Shown: piece by piece, positions 1 to 7,349 of the stretch
Layout of the letters: each line of letters starts with the position of its first letter
How positions within the stretch are numbered: position 1 is the stretch's first letter
Source: Niveispirillum irakense DSM 11586
GTDB taxonomy: Bacteria; Pseudomonadota; Alphaproteobacteria; Azospirillales; Azospirillaceae
Assembly: GCF_000429645.1 (NCBI RefSeq)
Contig: NZ_AUCG01000016.1
Span: 620,001 to 684,000, forward strand
Direction of reading: 5' to 3'
DNA: 64,000 nucleotides
Notes under the pieces: model-generated
Seen by the model: the letters and a program-made list of their open reading frames with translations, nothing else
Databases searched by the model: none
Told to the model about the DNA's origin: nothing
Program-made: the position numbers and the translations under genes

Positions 1-839
1 CGATTTCCGCCAATAGCCGATCCAGCGGTCTGAACACCGATAGCGGTGCTTTCAGCTTCAATGAACGCAAGATCGAATTTTATATTGAAAGCAAGCGCCT
101 GGGTCGCCTGACCGTGGGCCAGGGCGATACCGCTTCCAACATCACCTCTGAAATCGATCTGTCGGGCACGGCCAATCTGGGCGGCTATTCCGACATTGGC
201 GCCACCTTCGGCGGTATCGCCATGCGCAACAAGGCCACCGGGGCTGCCGGCGGCACCATCAATGCCCTGTTCAGCAATCTGGACGGCCTCCATCGCGAGG
301 ATCGCGTCCGGTACGACACACCGACCTTCGGGGGCGGCTTCGTCGCCTCCACCAGCGTCACCGAAGGCGGCGCCACCGATGCCGTCCTGCGCTATAACGG
401 CAAGATCGGAACCGCCACCGTGGCCGGTGCCATCGCCTATGCCAATTCCGACAGCCGGGATCTGGCCGGCTTCGACTTCAACGATCAGGTTAACGGCTCC
501 GTCTCCGTCCGGTTGGAAAATGGCTTCAACGCCACCTTTGCTGCCGGCACGCGCGACCAGAAGGCCGGTTTTGATACCCAGTTCTATTATGGGAAGCTGG
601 GATATCTGACCAAGCTTAACAGCCTGGGTACTACTGCCTTCTCCATCGACTACTTCACCCAGGACGATTTCGGCGTCCGCACCGCCAAGGGCGATGCATA
701 TGGCGCCTACGTGGTACAGGTGATCGACGCCCTGTCGACCGACCTGTATGCCGGCGTGCGCAATCACGAGTACAGCACCAGCACGACGGATTATCACGAC
801 GCGATCGCCTTCATGACCGGTGCCCGCGTCCGCTTCTGA
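1..839 (+). CDS. Outer-membrane porin, C-terminal part (5' end outside window)
   Basis: The frame is open from base 3 to the stop at 837-839, giving about 278 residues without a start, so the gene begins before the window. The protein is rich in Gly, Ala, Ser, Thr and alternating aromatic residues, as in a transmembrane beta-barrel. It ends in ARVRF, and a C-terminal phenylalanine is the usual signal for BAM-dependent outer-membrane insertion. A stretch near the visible N-terminus (ERKIEFYIES, then GRLTVGQGD) resembles general diffusion porins of alphaproteobacteria. The expected role is passive solute passage across the outer membrane. A strong terminator follows about 130 nt downstream. The family call rests on barrel character and the terminal residue; substrate specificity cannot be told. 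Confidence 0.8.
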   Translation, partial: ISANSRSSGLNTDSGAFSFNERKIEFYIESKRLGRLTVGQGDTASNITSEIDLSGTANLGGYSDIGATFGGIAMRNKATGAAGGTINALFSNLDGLHREDRVRYDTPTFGGGFVASTSVTEGGATDAVLRYNGKIGTATVAGAIAYANSDSRDLAGFDFNDQVNGSVSVRLENGFNATFAAGTRDQKAGFDTQFYYGKLGYLTKLNSLGTTAFSIDYFTQDDFGVRTAKGDAYGAYVVQVIDALSTDLYAGVRNHEYSTSTTDYHDAIAFMTGARVRF

Positions 840-972
840 TCCTCTCTGCTTTCGTCTCCGTTGGGTGTGGCCGGCGTTTTGCGACAGTCGGCTGCGCTCT
901 TCACTCGATACCCTGTTTAGCATTCTCTGCGATTAGACTGCCTTTCCATGGCCCGTGTTATGGACACGCTCT

Positions 973-1002
973 GGGTCCGGCTGATCAGCCGGACCCTTTT
1001 TT
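973..1002 (+). terminator. Rho-independent terminator of the porin gene
   Basis: A perfect 24-nt palindrome (973-996, arms GGGTCCGGCT / AGCCGGACCC around GATC) is followed directly by six T. It lies 133 nt after the porin stop and is a textbook intrinsic terminator. Confidence 0.9.
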
Positions 1003-1016
1003 CTTGGTGCTGCCTA

Positions 1017-1063
1017 GAGCAGATCGCGGAAAAGCGGAATCGCTTTGGAGCGTGAATCTGCTC
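1017..1063. repeat. Extragenic palindromic element
   Basis: Outer arms GAGCAGAT (1017-1024) and ATCTGCTC (1056-1063) enclose an inner pair AAGCG (1032-1036) / CGCTT (1041-1045). The nested design, with GC-rich spacers around a central AAGCGGAATCGCTT, resembles the dispersed palindromes common between genes in alphaproteobacteria. It lies between the porin terminator and the IS remnant. Only one copy was found here, so repeat status is inferred from the design. Confidence 0.55.
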
Positions 1064-1214
1064 GCTGAACAAGGGCTTAGAGCCGGGTGCGGAAGAATCC
1101 GTGAATGGCCTCCTTTCCCCGTTGATCAGCTTTGTTTTGCGGCGCTGATGCGGGGTTACGGGCCGCGTTTGTGGCCATTTTTGCCATTTTCCGCTGATCT
1201 GGGACGGAGTCCGG

Positions 1215-1530
1215 GTGTTATCAGGCAGCCTGTATGAGCTTTGACATCCTGATGAGGTTGTAGGCGGCGGCGTTCGGGGTAAAGGTCCAGTCGACGCGGT
1301 CTGTGCCCTTGTGACGGGTTTTGCGCAGGCCCGTAGCAGCCTTGATCCAGCCGAACACCTCCTCAATCCGCTTGCGAATGCGCAAGGACACGGCATAGCC
1401 GGGGTGGCGGGTGATGCGGCCCCTGGGTTTCAGACCGTCGATCAAGGCCAAGGCGGCTTCACGCCCCGGTACAGGACCGCAGCGAATCACGATCAAATCC
1501 CAGCCGAAGACTATTTCAGCAGCCTGCTAA
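1215..1530 (-). mobile_element. Truncated IS5-type insertion sequence
   Basis: The right boundary is marked by 1515-1530, which on the minus strand reads TTAGCAGGCTGCTGAA, a typical IS5-group terminal inverted repeat. Directly inside it the sequence passes into the C-terminal part of a transposase, so most of the element has been lost by internal deletion. No matching inverted repeat was found on the left side, so that boundary is approximate. The terminal repeat contains the stop codon of the adjacent helicase gene. Confidence 0.75.
1221..1496 (-). pseudogene. IS5-family transposase remnant (C-terminal end only)
   Basis: The 91 residues carry the highly conserved end of IS5-family DDE transposases: ITRHPGYAVSLRIRKRIEEV, then FGWIK, and further on a DRV.W.FT..AAAYNLIR stretch ending near KLI. 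The glutamate of the DDE triad lies in the RIEE segment. The N-terminal DNA-binding region and both catalytic aspartates are missing, because a full transposase of this family has roughly 300 or more residues. The reading frame starts almost at the element end, showing an internal deletion rather than a frameshift. It cannot be active. The neighbouring terminal repeat supports the call. Confidence 0.85.
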
Positions 1531-4418
1531 GCGACCGGGCCGGTGCCGGTGACAGCCGTGCGCCGGGCCTGATCGTGATGCAGGAAAGCGCGGGTCTGGC
1601 GGACAGCCTCGGCCAGACCCACCCGCTGAATCTCCACCCCTTCCGGAAAGGCGCCGGCCAACCGTGTCGGCATCATAGGGTCCAGCAGCACGAAAACGCC
1701 GACATCATTGGCCCGTCGCACCAGCCGGCCAAAGGCCTGACGCAGGCGCAGACGGGTGATCATGTCATCAAAGCCGCGCCGTCCCTGCACCTTGTCGAAA
1801 TAGTTGCGCCGCGCCTTGTGCAGAATGTCGGGCCGGGGCCAGGGCACCCGGTCGAACACGATCAGGCGCAGGGAACGGCCCGGCACATCCACCCCGTCGC
1901 GCACCGCATCGGTGCCCAGCAGGCAGGCATCTTCCTCGCCCCGGAAAATATCCACCAGGGTGGGCACATCCATGCCATCCAGATGCTGGGCCAGCAGGGG
2001 AATGCCCGCTTCCTCCAGCGGTTCGGCGATACGTTCATGCACGCCGCGCAGCCGCTGGATGGCGGTGAACAGGCCCAACCCGCCACCGCCCGCCGCCAGA
2101 AACAGTTCCCGGTAGGCGGCGGCCACCTGGCCCAGATCATCCTTGCGCACGTCATTCACCACCAGAACCCGTGTCTGGCCGGCATAATCAAACGGGCTGG
2201 GCACGGCGGCGCGCAAGGGCAGGGCGCCCATATGGTTGGCCCCGGTGCGCACCGATGCCGCCTGCCAATCCTGTTCCACATTGCCGGTGCCGTCGGTCAG
2301 GGTGGCGCTGGTCAGCACCAGCCCATGGGCCACCGCCCCCACCGTATCGGCAAAGGGAATGGTCGGGTCCACCCAGTGGCGATACATACCGGTATCGAAA
2401 TCCCGCCCCTCCACCCGCTCAATGCCGAACCAGTCGACATATTTGCGCGGGGCCTCCTCCTTCAGGCTTTGCAGCATCAACCGCCAGCCATTCACCTCAT
2501 TCTGGGCGCGGCGCTTCAAGGCGCGGGAGATGCTGTCCATACGGCGGCGGGTTTCGCTGTCCAGCTCATCGGATTCCTCCTCCAGCATTTCCCGCAGCCG
2601 ATCAGACAGCTTTTCCAGCGGCATGGCCAGCTTGGCCAGGGCCACATCCAGTTCCAGGGCCGTTTCCAGCAGCGTATCCACCACCGGCCGGCATTCAGTT
2701 TCCAGGCTGTAGGGATTATCCACGCCTTGTGCGCGGGCCAGCACTTGGCCCCGTACCTGGGACAGGAACTGTTCCAGCACGCCCTTGGGTTCCCCGCCAT
2801 GGATGCGCTGCGGCCAGGCATCGCCCGGCAGCACCTGGGCCGCCTGCTGGATTTCGGCCAACAATTCCAGCGATGTCTGGTCGCCGCCGACCAGATCTTC
2901 CACCCGGCGGCGCAGGCCCCTTGCCCGGCTGCGGCCCGATACCTCCGCCCCCAGCAGCCAGCGCCGCAGTTCCGAGGTTTCCGTCGCCGTCAGATGGCCG
3001 GCAAAGGCATTGTCGGCGGCATCAAACACATGATGCCCCTCATCAAACACATAGCGGGTTGGCACATAGGCATCATCCCCACCGCCCAGCGCCGCCTGCA
3101 CCATCACCAGCGCATGATTGGCCACCACGATGTCGGCCTTGCGGGCACGGCGCACGCTTTTTTCAATGAAACAGCGGGTATAATGGGCACACGCATTATA
3201 GACGCACTCACCGCGCCGGTCGGCCAGCCCCATGGTGCGGCCCTTGCCCAACAAATCCACCAGCCAGCCGGGGAAATCCCCGCCCGCCATATCACCATCG
3301 CGCGTCGCCGCCGCCCAGCGCGCCATCAGCCCCATGGATGTCGCATAGGCGGGCTGGGTGTGGGCAATGTTGGTCGCCTCCTCCAGATTCAGCAGGCAGA
3401 GGTAATTTTCCCGCCCCTTGCGCACCACCACCTTGCGCGCCTTGATCACCGGGTCCGGGTGCAGCCGGTCCAGTTCCTTGTCGATTTGGTGCTGAAGCTG
3501 GCGGGTATAGGTTGAAATCCACACCGGCCCGCTGTTTTTCTCTGCCCACAGGGTGGCGGGGGCCAGATAGCCCAAAGTCTTGCCCACGCCCGTGCCGGCC
3601 TCTGCCAGCACCAGATTGGGCACGCCCTGTTCATCGCGCGGGGTGAAGGCAGACGAAACGGCGCTGGCATAATCGGCCTGCTGCGGGCGCGGTTCGGAGG
3701 CGGCACCGCTGGCCACCAGTTCGGCCAGCCGCCGCCGCGCCTCGTTCGGTTCCACCGGGATATGGCCCGGTGGCGGCTCCGGCGCTTCGGCCTGCCATTC
3801 CTTCAACCCGTTCCACACCATCAGACCACGCCGCGCCCGGTCATTCCCCGGCCCGTGCGGCAGGCCCAGGGCTGCCATCACCGATGGCGCCCAGGTCCAG
3901 CCGGCCTGCCCCATGAACCAGCCGATGCCGGCGGCATCTGATTTCTCCCGCAATTGCTTGCGCTTTTCGCCATCCGGTTCCGGTCGGTTATTTTCCGCCA
4001 GCTCGCCCAGCAGGATGCGGGCAGAGTCGATCAGCGACAGGGCCTCAGCCTCTGCGTCCTGCGGCACCGGCTGGCCCGTGGCTTCCGCCAAGCCCTTTGG
4101 TGTGGGCAGGCAGAACCGGGCCGGGCGGACAAAGGCGAACAGTTCCAGCAGGTCGAAGGCATCGGCCATCCGGTCGGTCTTCAACCGCCGCGCCACGGCG
4201 CGGCCATGGGCCAGGATGACGCTGTTATGTTTCAGCCGATACGCCGCCTCATCATGGGGGATCAGTTCCACCTCGCCATCCGGCGTCACCCAGGTGACAC
4301 CGCGCGCCCCCACCACAATGGCCGGCGCATCGGGCAGCAGCAGGCGCGGCGGTGCTGTGCGCACAGGCGCGGCGTCTCGCCGGCCCGTACCGGGAAAGGG
4401 AACGATGCGATCATCCAT
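1527..4418 (-). CDS. DinG/XPD-like ATP-dependent DNA helicase
   Basis: A 963-residue superfamily 2 helicase. Walker A is AEAGTGVGKT (about 272-281), and the Walker B/DEAH-type box is FDEGHH (about 458-463). Four cysteines at about 341, 405, 410 and 416 lie between them, matching the 4Fe-4S cluster of DinG/XPD helicases. The last motif (RQAFGRLVRR) is near the C-terminus. The 260-residue N-terminal extension before Walker A is typical of the alphaproteobacterial form. The likely role is 5'-3' unwinding of DNA with bound structures or R-loops during repair. The stop codon TAG lies inside the terminal repeat of the neighbouring IS remnant, so the original C-terminus may have been altered. ATG at 4418 is the first plausible start. 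Confidence 0.88.
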   Translation of the reverse strand: MDDRIVPFPGTGRRDAAPVRTAPPRLLLPDAPAIVVGARGVTWVTPDGEVELIPHDEAAYRLKHNSVILAHGRAVARRLKTDRMADAFDLLELFAFVRPARFCLPTPKGLAEATGQPVPQDAEAEALSLIDSARILLGELAENNRPEPDGEKRKQLREKSDAAGIGWFMGQAGWTWAPSVMAALGLPHGPGNDRARRGLMVWNGLKEWQAEAPEPPPGHIPVEPNEARRRLAELVASGAASEPRPQQADYASAVSSAFTPRDEQGVPNLVLAEAGTGVGKTLGYLAPATLWAEKNSGPVWISTYTRQLQHQIDKELDRLHPDPVIKARKVVVRKGRENYLCLLNLEEATNIAHTQPAYATSMGLMARWAAATRDGDMAGGDFPGWLVDLLGKGRTMGLADRRGECVYNACAHYTRCFIEKSVRRARKADIVVANHALVMVQAALGGGDDAYVPTRYVFDEGHHVFDAADNAFAGHLTATETSELRRWLLGAEVSGRSRARGLRRRVEDLVGGDQTSLELLAEIQQAAQVLPGDAWPQRIHGGEPKGVLEQFLSQVRGQVLARAQGVDNPYSLETECRPVVDTLLETALELDVALAKLAMPLEKLSDRLREMLEEESDELDSETRRRMDSISRALKRRAQNEVNGWRLMLQSLKEEAPRKYVDWFGIERVEGRDFDTGMYRHWVDPTIPFADTVGAVAHGLVLTSATLTDGTGNVEQDWQAASVRTGANHMGALPLRAAVPSPFDYAGQTRVLVVNDVRKDDLGQVAAAYRELFLAAGGGGLGLFTAIQRLRGVHERIAEPLEEAGIPLLAQHLDGMDVPTLVDIFRGEEDACLLGTDAVRDGVDVPGRSLRLIVFDRVPWPRPDILHKARRNYFDKVQGRRGFDDMITRLRLRQAFGRLVRRANDVGVFVLLDPMMPTRLAGAFPEGVEIQRVGLAEAVRQTRAFLHHDQARRTAVTGTGPVA

Positions 4419-4597
4419 GCGGCTGGATTATAGGCAAGCCGGCGGCAGATGCATCAACAAAACGGGAACAGGGGGATGAAGAACACAAAGGTTCGTAGGC
4501 TGAACTCCCTATGAGAACTACAATTTTTCCTGCCATGCCTTGAAACGGGAAAAGCAGGGCAGTAGATATGAAATCTGCAATCTATGGAGGATATAAA

Positions 4598-4852
4598 ATG
4601 GATGAAACTTGGAAAATCAAAGCATACCAGACAATCAAAGAAATTGCCCTTAGCATGAAGGAATTTACAGTCGACGATGTTTGGGCGACAGGTCTTAAAA
4701 AACCCAGTGAAGCAAGAGTACTGGGCCCTATAATGTCAAAGGCAAAGAACGATGGATTGATAAAAAAAAGCGGCAGATCTCGACCGACGACGCAAAAAGA
4801 AAGCCATAGTGCGGATGTGACCATTTGGGAGTCTCTTATATATGATCAGTAA
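4598..4852 (+). CDS. Small AT-rich protein, possibly winged-helix-like, of foreign origin
   Basis: The 84-residue frame starts at ATG 4598 behind GGAGG (4586-4590, 7 nt spacing); an earlier in-frame ATG at 4568 lacks this. The base composition is clearly poorer in G+C than the surroundings and codons such as AAA and ATA are used freely, so recent acquisition is likely. The protein begins with a helical stretch and contains FTVDDVWATG, then EARVLGPIMSKAK and GLIKKSGR. I recall similar small phage- or element-borne proteins with a DDVW motif and a winged-helix look, but this is from memory. It sits between two minus-strand genes and ends 3 nt before the convergent stop of the SGNH gene. The function is unknown. 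Confidence 0.65.
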   Translation: MDETWKIKAYQTIKEIALSMKEFTVDDVWATGLKKPSEARVLGPIMSKAKNDGLIKKSGRSRPTTQKESHSADVTIWESLIYDQ

Positions 4853-4855
4853 ATC

Positions 4856-5668
4856 TCATCTATTCAGCACCTTCTCCAGCGCCTCTGCCTGTGCCGTCAT
4901 GCCGGCTAGGTTGGGGTGGTAGGGGACGCCGCCCGCCGCCGGGAAGCCCGTCGTCCAAGGTGTCGCGGCACAGGCGTCATGCCCCTGGGACAATGTGGAG
5001 ACCTTGACCAGCTTGGCGCCGGTTTCCTGCGCCACCTGGGCGGTCAGCGCCTCCACACGGGCTGTGGCGGCGCGCGCGGCATCGGCGGCTTTATCAGGCA
5101 ACGGGGTGGCGCTACAGGTGCCCTGGGGCGGCAGCACGGCGGGGTAATCCAGGAACATCAGGGTCGCGTTGGGCGCCCGTTGTTTCACCCCGGCAGCGAT
5201 GCGGCGCAGACCTTCTTCCAGCCGGGCATAATCGGCTTCTGTTGCAGTCTGGGGCGGGCGGCATTTATCGGCCGGCATCTTCCCCTGCCCTGCCAGTTCC
5301 TGGCAGGAGATCGACATTATATTACCGATGTAAAACACATCATTACCGCCGATCGTCACCGTCACCAGCGTGGTGTCGCCATCCACCGCGTCGATCTGGG
5401 CCGGCAACTCGTTCCACGGTTCCAGAATGGCGGCGGTGGTGGCGCCGCTGCAGCTCACATCCACCAGATCCAGCCCACGCCGTTCCGCCAGTTGCTGGGC
5501 ATAATTGCGGGTGGAGCGGCCACAGCGTTGTGGGGCATCGGCCACATAGGGCGTGATACCGGGGCCGGCGGCAAAGGAACTGCCCATGGCGACATATTTC
5601 GGGGCGGCCTGGGCCGCAGCGGGCAGAAGAGACGCCCCCAGAACCAGGGCAAGAAAACCAACCCGCAT
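4856..5668 (-). CDS. Secreted SGNH/GDSL-family hydrolase
   Basis: A 270-residue protein starting at ATG 5668, preceded by AAGGGG. It opens with a signal peptide (MRVGFLALVLGASLLPAAAQA). The block I serine is in AMGSSFAAGPG, block III is TIGGNDVF, and the C-terminal D..H region contains VPYHPN. A DACAA segment and paired cysteines resemble the secreted lipase/esterase branch better known from actinomycetes. The protein should be an exported serine esterase or lipase acting on an unknown ester. The frame stays open upstream to 5764, but that stretch lacks a ribosome site and would bury the signal peptide. It stands alone, 120 nt from the methyltransferase stop. Confidence 0.85.
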   Translation of the reverse strand: MRVGFLALVLGASLLPAAAQAAPKYVAMGSSFAAGPGITPYVADAPQRCGRSTRNYAQQLAERRGLDLVDVSCSGATTAAILEPWNELPAQIDAVDGDTTLVTVTIGGNDVFYIGNIMSISCQELAGQGKMPADKCRPPQTATEADYARLEEGLRRIAAGVKQRAPNATLMFLDYPAVLPPQGTCSATPLPDKAADAARAATARVEALTAQVAQETGAKLVKVSTLSQGHDACAATPWTTGFPAAGGVPYHPNLAGMTAQAEALEKVLNR

Positions 5669-5788
5669 CGCATTCCCCTTATGTGACTGGCTCGCCACGA
5701 TAAGTCTGTCCCGCTGTCGGCGCCAGCGCCAGGGGACTGAACCATCCGGCAGGCGGAGGCTCACGGGTCCTTGCCGGCCGGCTGCGTG

Positions 5789-6559
5789 TCAATCTTCCTT
5801 CGTCTCCGGATCGCCCTGGCGACGTTCCGCCGCGATGCGACCGAAGACGGGCTGGGCGGCGGGGGACAGCAGACGGTGCCGCTCCTTCTGCTTGACCCGG
5901 CCGGCATTGGCGTAAATCTGCTTTGACGCCTCAATCATATGCACGCCAGCAATGGCCCGGAACCAGCGCCGGCCCAACTCCTCCACCGGACCAGCACTGG
6001 CCAGCAGGAAGCGGGATTCGGTGGGCGGCAGGAACAGGGCGTAATCCTCCCGCTCCGGCACAAACATGTTGGCGCGCAGGGTGCGTTTCAACTGGGAGGG
6101 GGAGAAGGGGCTGCCCATGCCAAAGGGGGTGCGGTCGGAACGGGCCCAGATGCCGCGCCGGTTGGGCGCCACCGTGATCAAGCGACCGCCACCGCCCATG
6201 ACCCGCCAGATTTCCCGCATCAGCGGCCGCAATTCCTCGGTACATTCCAGCCCGTGGATCAGCAGCACCCGGTCCACACTCATATCCGGGAAGGGCAATT
6301 CCGCCTCTTCCGCCAGGGCGACAAGGCCGGGGCCGCTGCGGGGCCAGGCAATCACGCCCTGGCCGGCCGGCATCACCGCCATTACCCGTTCCGCTTCCTT
6401 GAACAGGCCCAGATAAGGGGTGGCATAGCCAATGCCCAGCACGCGCATCCCCGCCAGGTCGGGCCACAGCGCGCGGATGCGACGGCGGATCAGGCGCCGC
6501 ACCATCTGTCCGGTGCTGCCCTTGTAAAAATCGGCAAGGTCGAGAACATCGCTGTACAT
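5789..6559 (-). CDS. Class I SAM-dependent methyltransferase-like protein
   Basis: The 256-residue protein carries a Rossmann methyltransferase core. Motif I is the loop MRVLGIGYATPYLG (about 38-51); a post-II acidic/proline segment AELPFPDMSVDRVLLIHGLE follows; and a WRVMGGGGRLITVAPNRRG segment is typical of motif III. The glycine loop is GIGYATP rather than the usual GCGTG, so S-adenosylmethionine binding should not be taken for granted. The region after about 140 (ARSDRTPFGMG) is typical of small alphaproteobacterial methyltransferases often found near glyoxalase II genes. The substrate is unknown. An intrinsic terminator and a structured region lie just upstream of its start, suggesting it is either separately transcribed or controlled by read-through. 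Confidence 0.75.
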   Translation of the reverse strand: MYSDVLDLADFYKGSTGQMVRRLIRRRIRALWPDLAGMRVLGIGYATPYLGLFKEAERVMAVMPAGQGVIAWPRSGPGLVALAEEAELPFPDMSVDRVLLIHGLECTEELRPLMREIWRVMGGGGRLITVAPNRRGIWARSDRTPFGMGSPFSPSQLKRTLRANMFVPEREDYALFLPPTESRFLLASAGPVEELGRRWFRAIAGVHMIEASKQIYANAGRVKQKERHRLLSPAAQPVFGRIAAERRQGDPETKED

Positions 6560-6615
6560 GATGACAGCTTAACACAGCCGGAAGAGAAGATGGCTTCAAC
6601 GGCGTGAAAGAAGCC

Positions 6616-6650
6616 AAAGAAAAAGCCGGCTGTGCCATGCACGCCGGCTT
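6616..6650 (-). terminator. Rho-independent terminator on the minus strand, upstream of the methyltransferase
   Basis: Arms AAGCCGGC (6623-6630) and GCCGGCTT (6643-6650) with an inner GTGC/GCAC pair form a strong hairpin. Read on the minus strand it is followed by TTTTTCTTT (6624-6616). No minus-strand protein gene ends here, so it should close a non-coding transcript or act as an attenuator for the gene starting at 6559. Confidence 0.8.
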
Positions 6651-6826
6651 CCAGATGATCATCCCCGGATCGGCGAGACACGCCCGGGGTTCCATCCTGT
6701 TGTGGCGTCGATCGCTCGCCACTAGGCAGAACGGACAATACGCGAATTGCCGGGGGCCGCCAGCCCCCTCACCGTGCCGCCGTGACGCATTTGCCCCGAC
6801 GTAACATTTCGGCAACAGGGCGGGGC
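6616..6826 (-). ncRNA. Candidate structured RNA (sRNA or leader) between feoA and the methyltransferase
   Basis: On the minus strand about 210 nt contain four hairpins in a row: 6752-6768 (GGGGGC/GCCCCC, 5-nt loop), 6702-6722 (GTGGCG/CGCCAC), 6663-6689 (CCCCGG/CCGGGG) and the terminator at 6623-6650. A promoter-like pair is placed just ahead of it. No convincing protein frame fits. I do not recognise SRP RNA, RNase P, tmRNA or a known riboswitch core in it. It could be a free small RNA or a terminating leader of the methyltransferase gene. The hairpins are seen directly; transcription is inferred. Confidence 0.5.
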
Positions 6827-6832
6827 CGATAG

Positions 6833-6860
6833 GTAATATTTATGCGTGCGCCCTTTTCAA
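6833..6860 (-). promoter_or_regulatory. Putative sigma-70 promoter for the structured RNA
   Basis: On the minus strand TTGAAA (6860-6855) is followed after 16 nt by TATTAC (6838-6833). The predicted start is near 6826, which would place the four hairpins in one short transcript ending at the terminator. Confidence 0.4.
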
Positions 6861-6965
6861 AAATATCACCCACCAGAGTCGTCCGGCGCTGGCTGGGCAA
6901 AGGAGAGCCTCCCGCACTCCCCTGCGGCAGCCGGCCGCACAGGGCCGAGAGAAGTCACGAAAGTT

Positions 6966-7110
6966 CATTTAATATATTGATATGTATATAAGTTTCTTAC
7001 CGTCGCCGACCTCTCCGCTTACAGTCGGCATGTCCATGCAGAGATAAGAGTGACTTGCATTCGTGTTCGCGCAGGCATAAGCCCGCCTCTTATCCTGATT
7101 GGAGGCCCGC
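6966..7110 (+). promoter_or_regulatory. feoAB promoter region and leader
   Basis: The stretch 6966-7003 is strikingly AT-rich for this genome (contains TAATATATTGATATGTATAT) and is the likely feoAB promoter/operator. Downstream, in what should be the leader, GATAAGAG (7043-7050) and CTCTTATC (7087-7094) form a perfect 8-bp inverted repeat around a 36-nt loop, ending just before the ribosome site GGAGG (7101-7105). No consensus Fur or Irr box was recognised with confidence. Confidence 0.45.
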
Positions 7111-7344
7111 ATGAAATTATCGACCATGCGCCGGGGCGACCATGCCCGCATCCGTCACATTGAGGCATCCGACGCCCTGACCCGCAAATTGCTGGAGATG
7201 GGGCTGGAGGAAGGCATGGATGTGACCTTGCTGCACGAGGGCCCGGTCGGCCGCTGCCCGATTGCCATCCGCATCGCCGGAGACAGGGTGATCGCCCTGC
7301 GCCGCCGCGATGCCGAGGCCATCCATCTCGAACATTTATCCTGA
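7111..7344 (+). CDS. feoA: Ferrous iron transport protein A
   Basis: A 77-residue SH3-like protein that supports FeoB in Fe(II) uptake at the inner membrane. Typical FeoA features are the early turn MRRGDHARI, the segment LTRKLLEMGLEEGMDVTLLH, and the late IAIRIAGDRVIALRRRDAEAI. ATG 7111 is chosen because GGAGG lies 5 nt upstream; an in-frame TTG at 7099 is less likely. It is 5 nt from feoB and surely cotranscribed. The AT-rich region ahead of it suggests iron- or oxygen-dependent control, but the regulator is not evident. Confidence 0.93.
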   Translation: MKLSTMRRGDHARIRHIEASDALTRKLLEMGLEEGMDVTLLHEGPVGRCPIAIRIAGDRVIALRRRDAEAIHLEHLS

Positions 7345-7349
7345 GCATC

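Noticed and set aside
1311-3515. A 734-codon open frame on the plus strand opposite the helicase
   Set aside because: It is antisense to a helicase with clear motifs, rich in His/Gln/Gly from reversed codon bias, and has no family features.
5931-6815. A 294-codon minus-strand frame spanning the candidate RNA and the methyltransferase
   Set aside because: It is out of frame with the methyltransferase, rich in Pro/Gly/His, and crosses a strong terminator.
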